The translations under genes were made by a program, and so were the position numbers. A stretch of DNA of 53,201 bases from an uncultured Lentisphaerota bacterium (GTDB lineage: Bacteria; Verrucomicrobiota; Kiritimatiellia; CAIQIC01). The notes below the pieces were generated by a model, which worked only from the letters and a program-made list of their open reading frames with translations, was not told the origin of the DNA and made no database searches. Below are positions 44,896 to 52,975 of the stretch, piece by piece. Numbering within the stretch: position 1 is the stretch's first letter; each line of letters begins with the position of its first letter. The DNA lies in the NCBI GenBank assembly GCA_903889245.1, contig CAISWQ010000071.1:1-53201 (forward strand), read 5' to 3'.

Positions 44896-44976
44896 ATTTC
44901 CAGGGCTTGGAAAATTTCGCGGCAACCTTTCCAACCCTTGGAAAAAGTGTCCGCTTTTTTCCCAAGCCCCGGAAAA
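44896..44976. repeat. Palindrome array G (3 units)
   Basis: Units start at 44896, 44927 and 44958, each 31 bp apart, between the ATPase stop and gcvT. Confidence 0.9.
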
Positions 44977-45002
44977 AAATCGGCGCGGGGCGGCGGATGC
45001 GG

Positions 45003-45008
45003 TACAGT
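45003..45008 (+). promoter_or_regulatory. -10-like box directly before gcvT
   Basis: TACAGT (45003-45008), CGGTGC, then GTG at 45015. The -35 region is poor (TCGGCG at 17 bp), so the call rests on the position and the shared pattern. Confidence 0.35.
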
Positions 45009-45014
45009 CGGTGC

Positions 45015-46097
45015 GTGCAAACACCTCTTTACGAAGCCCACGTCGCGCTCGGCGCACGCCTGGCGCCGTTCGCCGGCTGGGACATGCCGATTCAGTACAC
45101 CGGCATCCTCGCCGAGCACGAGCAGACGCGCCGCGCGACCTCGGTCTTCGACATCTGCCACATGGGCGAGTTCGAGCTGCGCGGTCCGACCGCGCTCGCC
45201 GACCTCGAACGCCTGCTGACGATGCCGGTTGCCTCGCTCGCCCCCGGCCAGTGCCGCTACGGCTACCTGTTGCGCGAGGATGGCGGCGTGCTCGACGACC
45301 TCACCTGCTACCGCCTCGGCCCGGACCACTTCTGGCTCGTCGTCAACGCCGGTACGCGGACGCAGGACGCGGCGTGGATCTGGCAACACCTTGCGCCGAC
45401 CACACAGTTCACCGACCTCTCCGATGACCTCGGCAAGCTCGACATCCAGGGGCCGACGGCGCGCGCGACCACGGAGCGCGCGCTCGGCGTGCAACTGCCC
45501 GACCTCGGCTACTTCCGCTTCACAGAGCTTACACTGGAGGGAGTGCCGTGCCTGCTCTCGCGCACGGGCTACACCGGCGAGTTCGGCTATGAACTCTACT
45601 GCCCCGTGAAAACCGTCGGCAGGTTCTGGGAGCAACTGCTCGCCGGCGGCGAGATCAGGCCGGCGGGCCTCGGCGCACGCGACACGTTGCGCCTCGAAAT
45701 GGGCTATGCGCTCTACGGCCATGAACTGGACCTGCACCGGACACCGGCGGGCGCCTCGCGCGGCCGGTACCTCCAGTTGACGAAGGACTTCATCGGCAAG
45801 GTGGCGGTGGAGGCCGAGCTGAAACAACCGCGGCAGGTGCTCGTGGGCCTGCGGCTGGAGTCGAAGCGCGCGGCGCGCAACGGCGATGGCATCACGGTGG
45901 CGGGCCGGACGGCCGGCGTGGTGACCAGCGGCTCGGTCGCGCCCTCGCTCGGCGTCGCGGTAGCGCTGGCCTACGTGGACGCGGCGCACGCCGCCACCGG
46001 GACGAGGCTGGATGTGCAGGCGCGCGGGTCAGCCCTGCCGGCGACGGTGGTGGCGCTGCCCTTTTATGCGGGCGGGACAGCCCGCGGCACCGCCTGA
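45015..46097 (+). CDS. gcvT: Aminomethyltransferase, glycine cleavage system T protein
   Basis: A 360-residue protein that transfers the methylene of glycine to tetrahydrofolate. VQTPLYEAHVALGARLAPFAGWDMPIQY is the family's start; FDICHMGEFELRG, LLREDGGVLDDLTCYRL, LSRTGYTGEFGYELYCP, GLGARDTLRLEMGYALYGHELD and VTSGSVAPSLGVAVALAYVD all match. I chose GTG 45015 because homologues begin just before TPLYEAH and because the -10-like box lies 6 nt upstream; the ATG at 44997 is the alternative. No gcvH or gcvP is adjacent here. Confidence 0.9.
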   Translation: MQTPLYEAHVALGARLAPFAGWDMPIQYTGILAEHEQTRRATSVFDICHMGEFELRGPTALADLERLLTMPVASLAPGQCRYGYLLREDGGVLDDLTCYRLGPDHFWLVVNAGTRTQDAAWIWQHLAPTTQFTDLSDDLGKLDIQGPTARATTERALGVQLPDLGYFRFTELTLEGVPCLLSRTGYTGEFGYELYCPVKTVGRFWEQLLAGGEIRPAGLGARDTLRLEMGYALYGHELDLHRTPAGASRGRYLQLTKDFIGKVAVEAELKQPRQVLVGLRLESKRAARNGDGITVAGRTAGVVTSGSVAPSLGVAVALAYVDAAHAATGTRLDVQARGSALPATVVALPFYAGGTARGTA

Positions 46098-46111
46098 AGG
46101 TGATTTCGGCC

Positions 46112-46140
46112 TTGAGCGTTGCGGGGCGAGGCGGTAGATT
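46112..46140 (+). promoter_or_regulatory. Promoter of the zinc-ribbon coiled-coil gene
   Basis: TTGAGC (46112-46117), 17 bp, TAGATT (46135-46140). The ATG at 46170 follows GAGGTG. Confidence 0.55.
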
Positions 46141-46169
46141 GCCGCGGAAATTCAAGCGCGAGGTGTGCC

Positions 46170-46664
46170 ATGAGCGATGAGAACAAGGATGCCCGGGATG
46201 AGGTGGTCGAGGCCGCAGCGACCGCGGTGGTCATTGAGGCCGAAGCGGAGGGGGAGGCCGGGGACGAGTTGAAACTCAACACCAGCATCCAACCCAACGA
46301 CATTGTTTTCGACTGTCCGCATTGTGGCAAAAGCCTGGCGATTGATGGCGACGGCGCGGGCATGGCGATCACCTGCCCCGACTGCCAGAACGTGATTCAA
46401 GTCCCCTACCCCGACGCGCTCGCGGCTGAAACCGCCGCCGATGCGACGCAGATGCAACTGCTGCACGAGCAAATTTCCGCGGCTCAAAACCGCGTCGCCG
46501 AGCTATCCGCCGAGCTGAACGTGGCCAGCCTCAAGATCGAGCACCTGGAAAAAACACAGTCGGACCTCAAGAGCCACCTCGAACAGATGAGCACCGAATG
46601 GGGTGTGATCCAGAACGCGCTTGACCGCGTCATGTCCCTGATGCAGGAAATCCGGTTGCGGTAA
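46170..46664 (+). CDS. Zinc-ribbon plus coiled-coil protein, unknown function
   Basis: A 164-residue soluble protein. An acidic N-terminus (about 1-45, rich in E, A and D) leads to a zinc ribbon with FDCPHCGKSL and ITCPDCQNVIQVP (about 60-92, MJ0042/FYDLN-like), then a helical coiled coil (about 105-160; LLHEQISAAQNRVAELSAELN, KIEHLEKTQSDLKSHLEQ). The ribbon may bind RNA or another protein. I do not recognise the full architecture. Confidence 0.8.
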   Translation: MSDENKDARDEVVEAAATAVVIEAEAEGEAGDELKLNTSIQPNDIVFDCPHCGKSLAIDGDGAGMAITCPDCQNVIQVPYPDALAAETAADATQMQLLHEQISAAQNRVAELSAELNVASLKIEHLEKTQSDLKSHLEQMSTEWGVIQNALDRVMSLMQEIRLR

Positions 46665-46689
46665 CGGACAAGACCAGAGGGTTTTCTGC

Positions 46690-46790
46690 GGCTCGGCAAG
46701 CCTCGCCCTCCAGCAGCTTTATTTCGGCTCACCAAGGTTCGCCCTCCATACGTTTGGGCTTTCCGAGTGGAGGGCGAGGCCTGCCGAGCC
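46690..46790. repeat. GGCTCGGCAAGCC inverted-repeat element
   Basis: A 23-bp arm starting GGCTCGGCAAGCCTCGCCCT (46690-46712) is repeated directly, imperfectly, at 46726-46748 and inverted at 46768-46790. The resulting unit can form a large hairpin. It fills the gap between the convergent zinc-ribbon and aminotransferase genes. Copies also occur inside rsmB and at 52618-52699. Confidence 0.75.
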
Positions 46791-46807
46791 AGGTACCCGT
46801 AAAACAG

Positions 46808-47992
46808 TCAGCCCAACCGCCCGATGAACCGCTGCAGCCGCTTCATCGCTTCCTTGATCTGCTCGAGGTTCGTCGCGTAGGCGCAGCGCACAAAACCCTC
46901 GCCGCAGGCGCCGAAGGCCGTGCCCGGTACCACCGCGACGCGCTCCTGCTCCAGCAGCTTGAGCGCAAACTCCTTCGCCGGGATGCCAAATTTTTCGATG
47001 CTGGGAAACGCGTAGAACGCGCCCGCGGGCCGCGAACACTCCAAGCCCATCTCGGCAAACGAGGCGACGAGAAAATTCCGCCGGCGACGGTATTCATCCA
47101 CCATGGTCGCGATGTCGGTCTCCGGCCGCGCGAGCGCCTCGATCGCGGCCTTCTGCGCCAGCGACGACGCGCACAGCATCGTGTACTGGTGGATCTTCAT
47201 CATCGCGTCAATCCACTCCGCCGGGCCGCAGGCGTAACCGAGGCGGTAGCCGGTCATCGCCCACGCCTTGGAGAAGCCGTGGAGGAACAGCGTGCGCTCG
47301 CGCATCCCCGGCAGGCTGGCGATGCTGGTGTGCGCGCCGTCGTAGGTCAGCTCGGCGTAGATTTCGTCGGTGATGACGAGCAGGTCGCGCTCGCGCGCGA
47401 AGGCGGCGATCTCCTCGAGGTCCTGCCGGCTCATCACGGCGCCGGTCGGGTTGTTCGGGAAGTTCAGCATCAGCACCTTGGTACGCGGCGTGACCTGCTG
47501 CTCGAGCATCGCGCGCGTCAGGCGGAAGTTGTCGGCGGCGCGCGTCTCGACGGCCAGCGGCACGCCGTGCGCGAAGAGGATCACGGCGCGGTAGCTGACG
47601 TAGCACGGCTCGTGATAGAGCACCTCGTCGCCGGGATTCAGGATGGCGCGCAGGGCCAGGTCCAGCGCCTCGCTGACGCCAACGGTCACGAGCACCTCGT
47701 GGTCCGCGTTGTAGGTCACGCCGTATTTCTTGCGGACATAGCCGGAGAGCGCCTGGCGCAGTTCGAGGTAGCCGAGGTTGCTGGTGTAGTGCGTCGCGCC
47801 GCGCTCGATGGCGAAGACCGTGGACTCGCGCACGTGCCACGGCGTGTCGAAATCCGGCTCGCCGATGCCGAGCGAGATCACGTCGCGCATCGTGCTGACG
47901 ATGTCGAAGAAGTCGCGGATGCCGGACCGCGGGATGTCGCGCACGGGCAGCGCGAGCCGGTCACGGAGAGATGGTGAGCCGTTCGTCTTCAT
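46808..47992 (-). CDS. Class I/II PLP aminotransferase
   Basis: A 394-residue fold-type I aminotransferase. DVISLGIGEPDFDTP, THYTSNLGYLELRQALSGYV, LVTVGVSEALDLAL, LNFPNNPTGAVMS (substrate-carboxylate site), VITDEIYAELTYDG and the Schiff-base Lys near 239 in FLHGFSKAWAMTGYRLGY are all present. Such enzymes act on aspartate, aromatic or branched amino acids; the substrate is not clear. The gene overlaps the 3' end of the Lrp/AsnC gene by 32 bp, a frequent arrangement in which the regulator controls the pair. Confidence 0.9.
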   Translation of the reverse strand: MKTNGSPSLRDRLALPVRDIPRSGIRDFFDIVSTMRDVISLGIGEPDFDTPWHVRESTVFAIERGATHYTSNLGYLELRQALSGYVRKKYGVTYNADHEVLVTVGVSEALDLALRAILNPGDEVLYHEPCYVSYRAVILFAHGVPLAVETRAADNFRLTRAMLEQQVTPRTKVLMLNFPNNPTGAVMSRQDLEEIAAFARERDLLVITDEIYAELTYDGAHTSIASLPGMRERTLFLHGFSKAWAMTGYRLGYACGPAEWIDAMMKIHQYTMLCASSLAQKAAIEALARPETDIATMVDEYRRRRNFLVASFAEMGLECSRPAGAFYAFPSIEKFGIPAKEFALKLLEQERVAVVPGTAFGACGEGFVRCAYATNLEQIKEAMKRLQRFIGRLG

Positions 47993-48440
47993 GGCTGGAA
48001 TCCATCAGCACGCCGAGGCGTTTATAGGTTTTGAGCATGAAATGCGTGGACATGGAGAGCACTCCCTCAATCGTCGCCAGCTTGGCGCTGACGAACGAGG
48101 CGACCTCGCGCAGGTTGCGCCCCTCGACGAACAGCAGCAGATCGTAGGTGCCGCTCATCAAGTACGCCGAGCGCACTTCCGGGAATTTGCTCAAGCGTTC
48201 GGCGATGCGATTGAAGCCGCCGCCGCGCTCCGGTGTCACTTTGACCTCGATGACCGCGGTGACGGTATCGAGGTTGAGCGCGTCTTCGTTGAGCACGGCT
48301 TGATAGCCGCGGATCACCCCGCGCTTTTCATGCTCGGCAATCTTCTGCTCGACCTCGTTCACGCTGACGCCGAGCTGCTTGGCGATGTCGGCGCGCGACG
48401 CACACGCGTTCGTCTGCAAAATTTTCAACAGTTCTTCCAT
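47961..48440 (-). CDS. Lrp/AsnC-family transcriptional regulator
   Basis: A 159-residue protein. The N-terminal winged helix (MEELLKILQTNACASRADIAKQLGVSVNEVEQKI) and the RAM/ligand domain (LDTVTAVIEVKVTPERGGGFNRIAERLSKFPEVRSAYLMSGTYDLLLFVEG) match Lrp/AsnC. It probably senses an amino acid and acts on the overlapping aminotransferase gene. AGAGGTG precedes the ATG. The C-terminus is coded in the region shared with the start of the aminotransferase. Confidence 0.92.
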   Translation of the reverse strand: MEELLKILQTNACASRADIAKQLGVSVNEVEQKIAEHEKRGVIRGYQAVLNEDALNLDTVTAVIEVKVTPERGGGFNRIAERLSKFPEVRSAYLMSGTYDLLLFVEGRNLREVASFVSAKLATIEGVLSMSTHFMLKTYKRLGVLMDSSHEDERLTISP

Positions 48441-48512
48441 GAGACACCTCTTACGTAAACAGCGGCGGGAGCTTACATGGATTCATCCTTGCGCCAAGCA
48501 GAAAAAAGCCGG

Positions 48513-49538
48513 TCACGCGAGCAGGTTCTGGTTCCCGCGCGCGGCGGCCACCGTGCGGCAGCCGAGCAGGAACAGCGCGGTCGTGAACTCGCGGCGGAAG
48601 CGCCGGATCACGGCGCGGACGGCCTCGGCCGACTCCTGCGCCGGCCGGAGGAAGGGCGCCGCCACGCCGCACAGGCTCGCGCCGAGCACGACGGCCTTCG
48701 CCATGTCGAGCCCGCTGCGGATACCGCCGGAGGCGATGAGCGTGATGCGCTTGCGCAGCGGCGCGAGCGCCGCCACCGCCTGCGGCGTCGGCAGGCCCCA
48801 GTCCTGAAAGACCAAGCCGAGGTCGTCGCCCGCGTCGGTGGCCACGCGGCGATGATGCTCGACGCGGCTCCACGAGGTACCGCCCGCGCCGGCGACGTCG
48901 AGAATCTTGACGCCGTTTTTCACGAGCAGACGCGCGTCGGCCGGCGAGAGGCCCGCGCCGACTTCCTTGACGATCACCGGCTTGCCCAGCTTGCGCGCGA
49001 TGCCGCCGATCTTGGCGGCCAGGCCGCGGAAGTTCGTGTCGCCCTCGCGCTGGATCGCCTCCTGCAAAGGATTCAGATGCAGGATGAGCGCATCAGCCTT
49101 GAGCACATCCAGCGCCGCGCGGCACTCGTTCAGGCCGAAGCCGCAGTTGAGCTGGACCGCACCGAGGTTGGCCAGCAGCGGTACGCTGGGCGCGAGGGTA
49201 CGCAAGGCAAAGCTGTGCACTGCCGCCGGTTCACTGAAGAGCACGCGCTGGCTGCCGACGCCAAGCGCCACGCCCTCGGCCTCGGCGGCCAGCGCGAGAT
49301 GGCGGTTGATCGTGCGGAAGATTTTCTCGCTGCCGCCGGTCATCGAGGAAAGCAGCAGCGGGAACGCGAGCCGCCGGCCGAGGAACTCCACCGCGGTATC
49401 CACGTCGGCGAGCGCGCTTTCCGGCAGGGCGCGGTGCGTCAGGCGGATGGCGTCGAAGTAATTTTGCCCGCGCTCGACCTGCGGGTCGCGGGCGAAGGTC
49501 CGCAGATGATCGTGCTTGCGCTGGTTGGTGGCGCTCAC
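48513..49538 (-). CDS. fni: Type 2 isopentenyl-diphosphate delta-isomerase
   Basis: A 341-residue FMN-dependent TIM-barrel enzyme that interconverts IPP and DMAPP. RKHDHLRTFARDPQ is the usual start; PLLLSSMTGGSEK binds FMN phosphate; LHLNPLQEAIQREGDTNF holds the conserved Gln and Glu (PLQE) for catalysis; KEVGAGLSPADARLL and DVAGAGGTSWSRVEHHR are substrate and FMN loops. The start is GTG (49536-49538), overlapping the stop of the HMG-CoA reductase gene (GTGA), so both are probably coupled. Together they cover two steps of a mevalonate-type isoprenoid route. Confidence 0.93.
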   Translation of the reverse strand: MSATNQRKHDHLRTFARDPQVERGQNYFDAIRLTHRALPESALADVDTAVEFLGRRLAFPLLLSSMTGGSEKIFRTINRHLALAAEAEGVALGVGSQRVLFSEPAAVHSFALRTLAPSVPLLANLGAVQLNCGFGLNECRAALDVLKADALILHLNPLQEAIQREGDTNFRGLAAKIGGIARKLGKPVIVKEVGAGLSPADARLLVKNGVKILDVAGAGGTSWSRVEHHRRVATDAGDDLGLVFQDWGLPTPQAVAALAPLRKRITLIASGGIRSGLDMAKAVVLGASLCGVAAPFLRPAQESAEAVRAVIRRFRREFTTALFLLGCRTVAAARGNQNLLA

Positions 49539-50578
49539 TTTTTACGCTCCAGCTTCAGGTGGGCGGCCATCAGCTCGTGCGGATTGGTCAACGCGGCCAG
49601 CAGCGAGAGCTCGCCGCAAAGCACGGCGGCGGCGCACAGCACCGCGAGCCGCCGCGCGTTCGCGCCCGGCGCACGCGGCTCCAGACAGCCGAGCAGTTTC
49701 AGGTTCTCCTGTACGAATGGCAGGTCCTTGCCCGCGCCCACCGTCCCGACGATCAGGTTCGGCAGCGTGACGGAGAAATAGAGTTCGCCGCCGCGCGCCT
49801 CGGCGTGCGTGAAGCCCTGCGAGCCCTCGACGATGTTCGCCGCGTCCTGCCCGGTGGCGAGGTAGAAGGCCAGCAGCATGTTGGCGAAGTGCGCGTTCGC
49901 CGAGCGCAGCCCGCCGGCGGCCAGCGTACCGAGCAGATTCTTTTTCACGTTCAGCTCGGCGATCTTCTCCGGCGTGGACTTCAGGTAGCGTTCGCAGGGC
50001 TTACGCGGCACGGTCAGCTCAGCGACGACGTTCTTGCCGCGCCCAAGAAGTCCGTTGACCGCGGTCGCTTTCTTGTCGGCACAGAAGTTGCCGGAGAGCG
50101 AGACATAGCGGAGCGCCGGAAACTCCGCGAGCAGCCAGTCCATCAGCCGCTCGCTGGCGGCGGTGACCATGTTGTGACCCGCGGCATCACCGGTGCTGAA
50201 CTCAAAACGCAGATAGAGCAGGTTGCCGATGATCTGCCTGTGGACGTCCAGCAATTTCGCGAACCGGCTGGCTTGGGCGACGACGGCCTGGGCGTCGCTC
50301 TGCCGCGCCGCAAGGGCGTCGGCGACGGCCAGCGCCGCGGCGGCGTCCGGCGCCTCGACGAGGAGCGAGCGCGTCATGCGGTCATCCACGACCACGGCGC
50401 GGATACCGCCGGACTGCACGCTTACGCGCGCGCCGCGGGCGACCGAGGGCCAGAGCGGCGTTTCGTAGGTGGCTAGGGGCAGGAGGAATTCACCCGCGAC
50501 CTCCGGCCCGGCGAGCAGGACCGGCCCCACGCGCCGCAGCGGCACCGCTGCTATCAGTTCCATCTCCGGCGTCTTCAT
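49535..50578 (-). CDS. Hydroxymethylglutaryl-CoA reductase
   Basis: A 347-residue enzyme that reduces HMG-CoA to mevalonate. Class-I-like landmarks are LATYETPLWPSVARGARV (E-G/T loop), STGDAAGHNMVTAASE (cofactor site), NFCADKKATAVNGLLGRGKNVVAE (catalytic Lys), ANAHFANMLLAFYLATGQDAANIVEG (catalytic Asp), GTVGAGKDLP and the C-terminal catalytic His within NPHELMAAHLKL. It is shorter than eukaryotic enzymes and lacks a membrane domain, as in archaea and many bacteria. I chose ATG 50578; an open frame upstream reads through palindrome array H. The stop overlaps the fni start. Confidence 0.88.
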   Translation of the reverse strand: MKTPEMELIAAVPLRRVGPVLLAGPEVAGEFLLPLATYETPLWPSVARGARVSVQSGGIRAVVVDDRMTRSLLVEAPDAAAALAVADALAARQSDAQAVVAQASRFAKLLDVHRQIIGNLLYLRFEFSTGDAAGHNMVTAASERLMDWLLAEFPALRYVSLSGNFCADKKATAVNGLLGRGKNVVAELTVPRKPCERYLKSTPEKIAELNVKKNLLGTLAAGGLRSANAHFANMLLAFYLATGQDAANIVEGSQGFTHAEARGGELYFSVTLPNLIVGTVGAGKDLPFVQENLKLLGCLEPRAPGANARRLAVLCAAAVLCGELSLLAALTNPHELMAAHLKLERKK

Positions 50579-50585
50579 GGCCGGA

Positions 50586-50615
50586 ACGATGCCCGATTCG
50601 CCGCCCGATTGCCAA
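50586..50615 (-). promoter_or_regulatory. Probable hmgR-fni promoter (leaderless type)
   Basis: On the minus strand TTGGCA (50610-50615), 18 bp, CATCGT (50586-50591), TCCGGCC, ATG at 50578. The -10 match is weak. Confidence 0.35.
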
Positions 50616-50636
50616 CGCTTTTCCATATCCCTCCGG

Positions 50637-50660
50637 CTATGTGCAGATGTGTACACATAG
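50637..50660. promoter_or_regulatory. Operator-like palindrome upstream of the HMG-CoA reductase gene
   Basis: Arms CTATGTG (50637-50643) and CACATAG (50654-50660) pair perfectly, and the inner ATGTGTACACAT (50647-50658) is a palindrome of its own. ATGT/ACAT half-sites resemble PadR-type operators, but the position upstream of the isoprenoid genes is the only link. Confidence 0.35.
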
Positions 50661-50714
50661 GCAATCATACCGGCGGGCAATATACGGCGGGGGCGGGCGT
50701 TATCCGCCCGGCAC

Positions 50715-50919
50715 GGTTCCAGGGCTTGGAAAGCCGGCGGACGGTTTTGCCAGGGATTGGAAAAAGAACGGTGAAATTTTCCAAGGCCGGGAAAAAGCAC
50801 GACGGAAATTCCCGAGGCTTGGAAAAGCGGCAGCCCGGCGTGCCAAGGTTTGGAAAGTTGGCGGCCGGTTTTCCGGGCCTTGGGGGAATGGCGGACGGAT
50901 GTTGCCATGGTTGGGAAGC
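50715..50919. repeat. Palindrome array H (7 units, 30-32 bp period)
   Basis: Units start at 50715, 50746, 50777, 50808, 50839, 50869 and 50901. A further half site CCTTGGAAA lies at 50946-50954. Units become less regular toward the kinase gene. The array fills most of the 418-bp gap between the divergent hmgR and kinase genes and is the longest of the window. Confidence 0.9.
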
Positions 50920-50947
50920 ATCGGGCGCGGAGGCCGCAGGTGCAGCC

Positions 50948-50976
50948 TTGGAAAGACGCCTCAGTTTTGCTTTAGT
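50948..50976 (+). promoter_or_regulatory. Kinase promoter with -35 in a palindrome half site
   Basis: TTGGAA (50948-50953), part of a CCTTGGAAA half palindrome, lies 17 bp from TTTAGT (50971-50976). The ATG at 50997 is 20 nt further. Confidence 0.45.
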
Positions 50977-50996
50977 TGGCGCGAGAGAACAAACGC

Positions 50997-52493
50997 ATGG
51001 GTGACACGGTCATCGAGGAAGCGGAGCCACTGCCAGAGATTCGCGGCTATCAGGTCGTCGAGGCACTGGGCGCGGGCGGCATGGGCATGGTCTACCGCGC
51101 CCTCCAAGTCAGCACCGGCCGCGAAGTCGCCCTGAAGATCCTCAAGACCAGCGTGGTCGGCTCGCCCAACGCGGTCGCGCGCTTCAAGCGCGAGGTCCAG
51201 CTCGCGGCGCGCCTGGAACACCCGAACATCGCGCGCGTCTATGACGCCGATGTGCAGCAGGGGCACTGTTTCTATTCGATGCAGCTCATCCGCGGCCTGC
51301 CGCTGCACGATTTCATCGCCGCGCACCGCTACTCCCGACGGCAGATACTGGAAGTGATGCTCGCCGTCTGCCACGGTGCCGCCTATGCGCACGAGCAGGG
51401 CGTGGTCCACCGCGATCTCAAGCCCTCGAACATCTTCGTGGACGAGCATGGGACGCCGTTCCTGCTCGACTTCGGGCTCGCGAAGGCGGTCACCGGTGAT
51501 ACACAAGACGTGCTGATCTCACTGGAAGGCACGGTGACCGGCACACCGGGCTTCATGGCGCCGGAGCAGGCGGCCGGCCAGGTCAGCCGGGTCTGCCCGG
51601 CGACCGATGTCTATAGCCTGGGCGCGATTCTCTACTACCTGCTTACCAGCCACTTTCCGCATGATGTCACCGGCACGCAATACGAGGTGCTGCGGCGCAT
51701 CGCCGAGGAGGATGTGACGCCGCCGGACGTCTTTGCCGCCGGCCTCGCCCCGGAGGTCACGGAGATTTTGCGCTGCGCCCTGCAGAATGCGCCGGAGGAG
51801 CGCTTTGCCAACGCCGCAGAACTGGCGGTGGCGCTCGAGCGGTGCCTGCGGCTGGGCGCCGAGGAACTGGAGTCCTCCGAGTATGCGCCGCGCCGCAGTT
51901 ATCTGGCCTGGTGGTTCGCCGCCGGCGTGGCCTTGCTGGTGGCCACCGTGACGGTCAGCCTGGCCGTCATGGCCCATCAAGCGCGGAAGCAGGCGGCCGC
52001 CGGCAAACAGGCCTCCCCCGCCAAGCTGGGTGGCGGCGATACGAATAGCGCGGAACAGGCCCTGCGCCGCAAGGCCTTCCTCGAGGGTGGCGCCAAATTA
52101 CAGGCGGCGCGCACCAAGCTCACCCTGATGCTCTTTGAACGCCTCTCCGCCTACTCTGCCGCCCAACCACTGCCTCTGGCCAAGCCGCCGGACGGCGCCG
52201 GTGTGCTGCTGCCGGAACTGGATGTGTGGCTCGAAAAACATCAGGTGGTCTTTCGCAGCAGCGACGGCAACCTCTACCGTCACGAGGTGGAGAAGCTGGA
52301 CACACGGACCGCCCTGCGCATCCTGATGCAACTGGCCAAGACACATCCGCAGGACGTGGAGTTGCATCAACTCATCGAGGCCCTGCGCAAGAACACGCCA
52401 CCCCGCGAAGGCCGTGATCCCAACAAGCCCCGGCCCAACCTGTCAGCCGGCGAACGCCCGGGCCCCATCGGACAGCCGCCCCGCCGGGAGTAG
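50997..52493 (+). CDS. Membrane-anchored Ser/Thr protein kinase
   Basis: A 498-residue Hanks-type kinase. The cytoplasmic kinase domain (about 18-280) has the P-loop LGAGGMGMVY, Lys in VALKIL, HRDLKPSNIF (catalytic loop), LDFGLAK (DFG), GTPGFMAPEQ (activation segment) and the region VCPATDVYSLGAILYYLLT. One TM helix follows (about 305-325, AAGVALLVATVTVSLAVMA). The extracytoplasmic tail (about 325-498) has no recognised fold. The ATG at 50997 starts close before the kinase domain; an in-frame TTG seven codons upstream is less likely. Confidence 0.92.
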   Translation: MGDTVIEEAEPLPEIRGYQVVEALGAGGMGMVYRALQVSTGREVALKILKTSVVGSPNAVARFKREVQLAARLEHPNIARVYDADVQQGHCFYSMQLIRGLPLHDFIAAHRYSRRQILEVMLAVCHGAAYAHEQGVVHRDLKPSNIFVDEHGTPFLLDFGLAKAVTGDTQDVLISLEGTVTGTPGFMAPEQAAGQVSRVCPATDVYSLGAILYYLLTSHFPHDVTGTQYEVLRRIAEEDVTPPDVFAAGLAPEVTEILRCALQNAPEERFANAAELAVALERCLRLGAEELESSEYAPRRSYLAWWFAAGVALLVATVTVSLAVMAHQARKQAAAGKQASPAKLGGGDTNSAEQALRRKAFLEGGAKLQAARTKLTLMLFERLSAYSAAQPLPLAKPPDGAGVLLPELDVWLEKHQVVFRSSDGNLYRHEVEKLDTRTALRILMQLAKTHPQDVELHQLIEALRKNTPPREGRDPNKPRPNLSAGERPGPIGQPPRRE

Positions 52494-52975
52494 GCGTTCC
52501 AGCGCGCCGGTGGCGTGCTATCACCGTTTTTTTCTGGCCGTGCCCCCCCCCACATGGGCCCCCTGACCAAACCGGCGACCGCTTTTTCACCACGCCTGCC
52601 CGGCAGAAGAACACGGCGGCTCGGCAAGCCTCGCCCTCCAACCCAAGGGCACTTCATCTGCCGATATAAGTCCTTGATGGAAGGAGAGGCTTCGCGCCGA
52701 TACCAGCCGCAGGAAACCGCAGAATATCGAACAAGGAACCGCAGAGGGCCGAAGTCCTGCGCTTCGAGATTGGACTTTCGATCTTCGATTTTCTGCGGTT
52801 CGCTTTAACAGGGGCGGCTCAAGGTGGAGCATAAGCACGTGCCTTCGCCCTGCCACACAATAACTGGCCTTGAGATCCTTCAGCTTGGAGCCGCAAATCC
52901 GACGCCGATTTTCAGGTGGCGGAAAAGCAACGGGCGTCCTTCCTTGGAAGGACGCCCGTCACACCGCAGAGCCGC
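52494..52975. other. 482-bp repeat-rich non-coding region
   Basis: No gene is supportable. It holds a GGCTCGGCAAGCC element (52618-52640, degraded inverted arm 52678-52699), a hairpin region with inverted AACCGCAGAATATCG / CGATTTTCTGCGGTT arms (about 52724-52802) built of GAACCGCAGA and CGATCTTCGAT words, and the terminator at 52930. Confidence 0.65.
52930..52959 (-). terminator. Probable intrinsic terminator of the PEP-CTERM gene
   Basis: A perfect 14-bp stem, ACGGGCGTCCTTCC / GGAAGGACGCCCGT, with a 2-nt centre lies 16 bp after the stop codon at 52976 and is followed on the minus strand by TGCTTTTCC. Confidence 0.7.

Noticed and set aside
46690-46790. Insertion sequence
   Set aside because: Only inverted arms are present; there is no transposase frame, so it can at most be a non-autonomous element.
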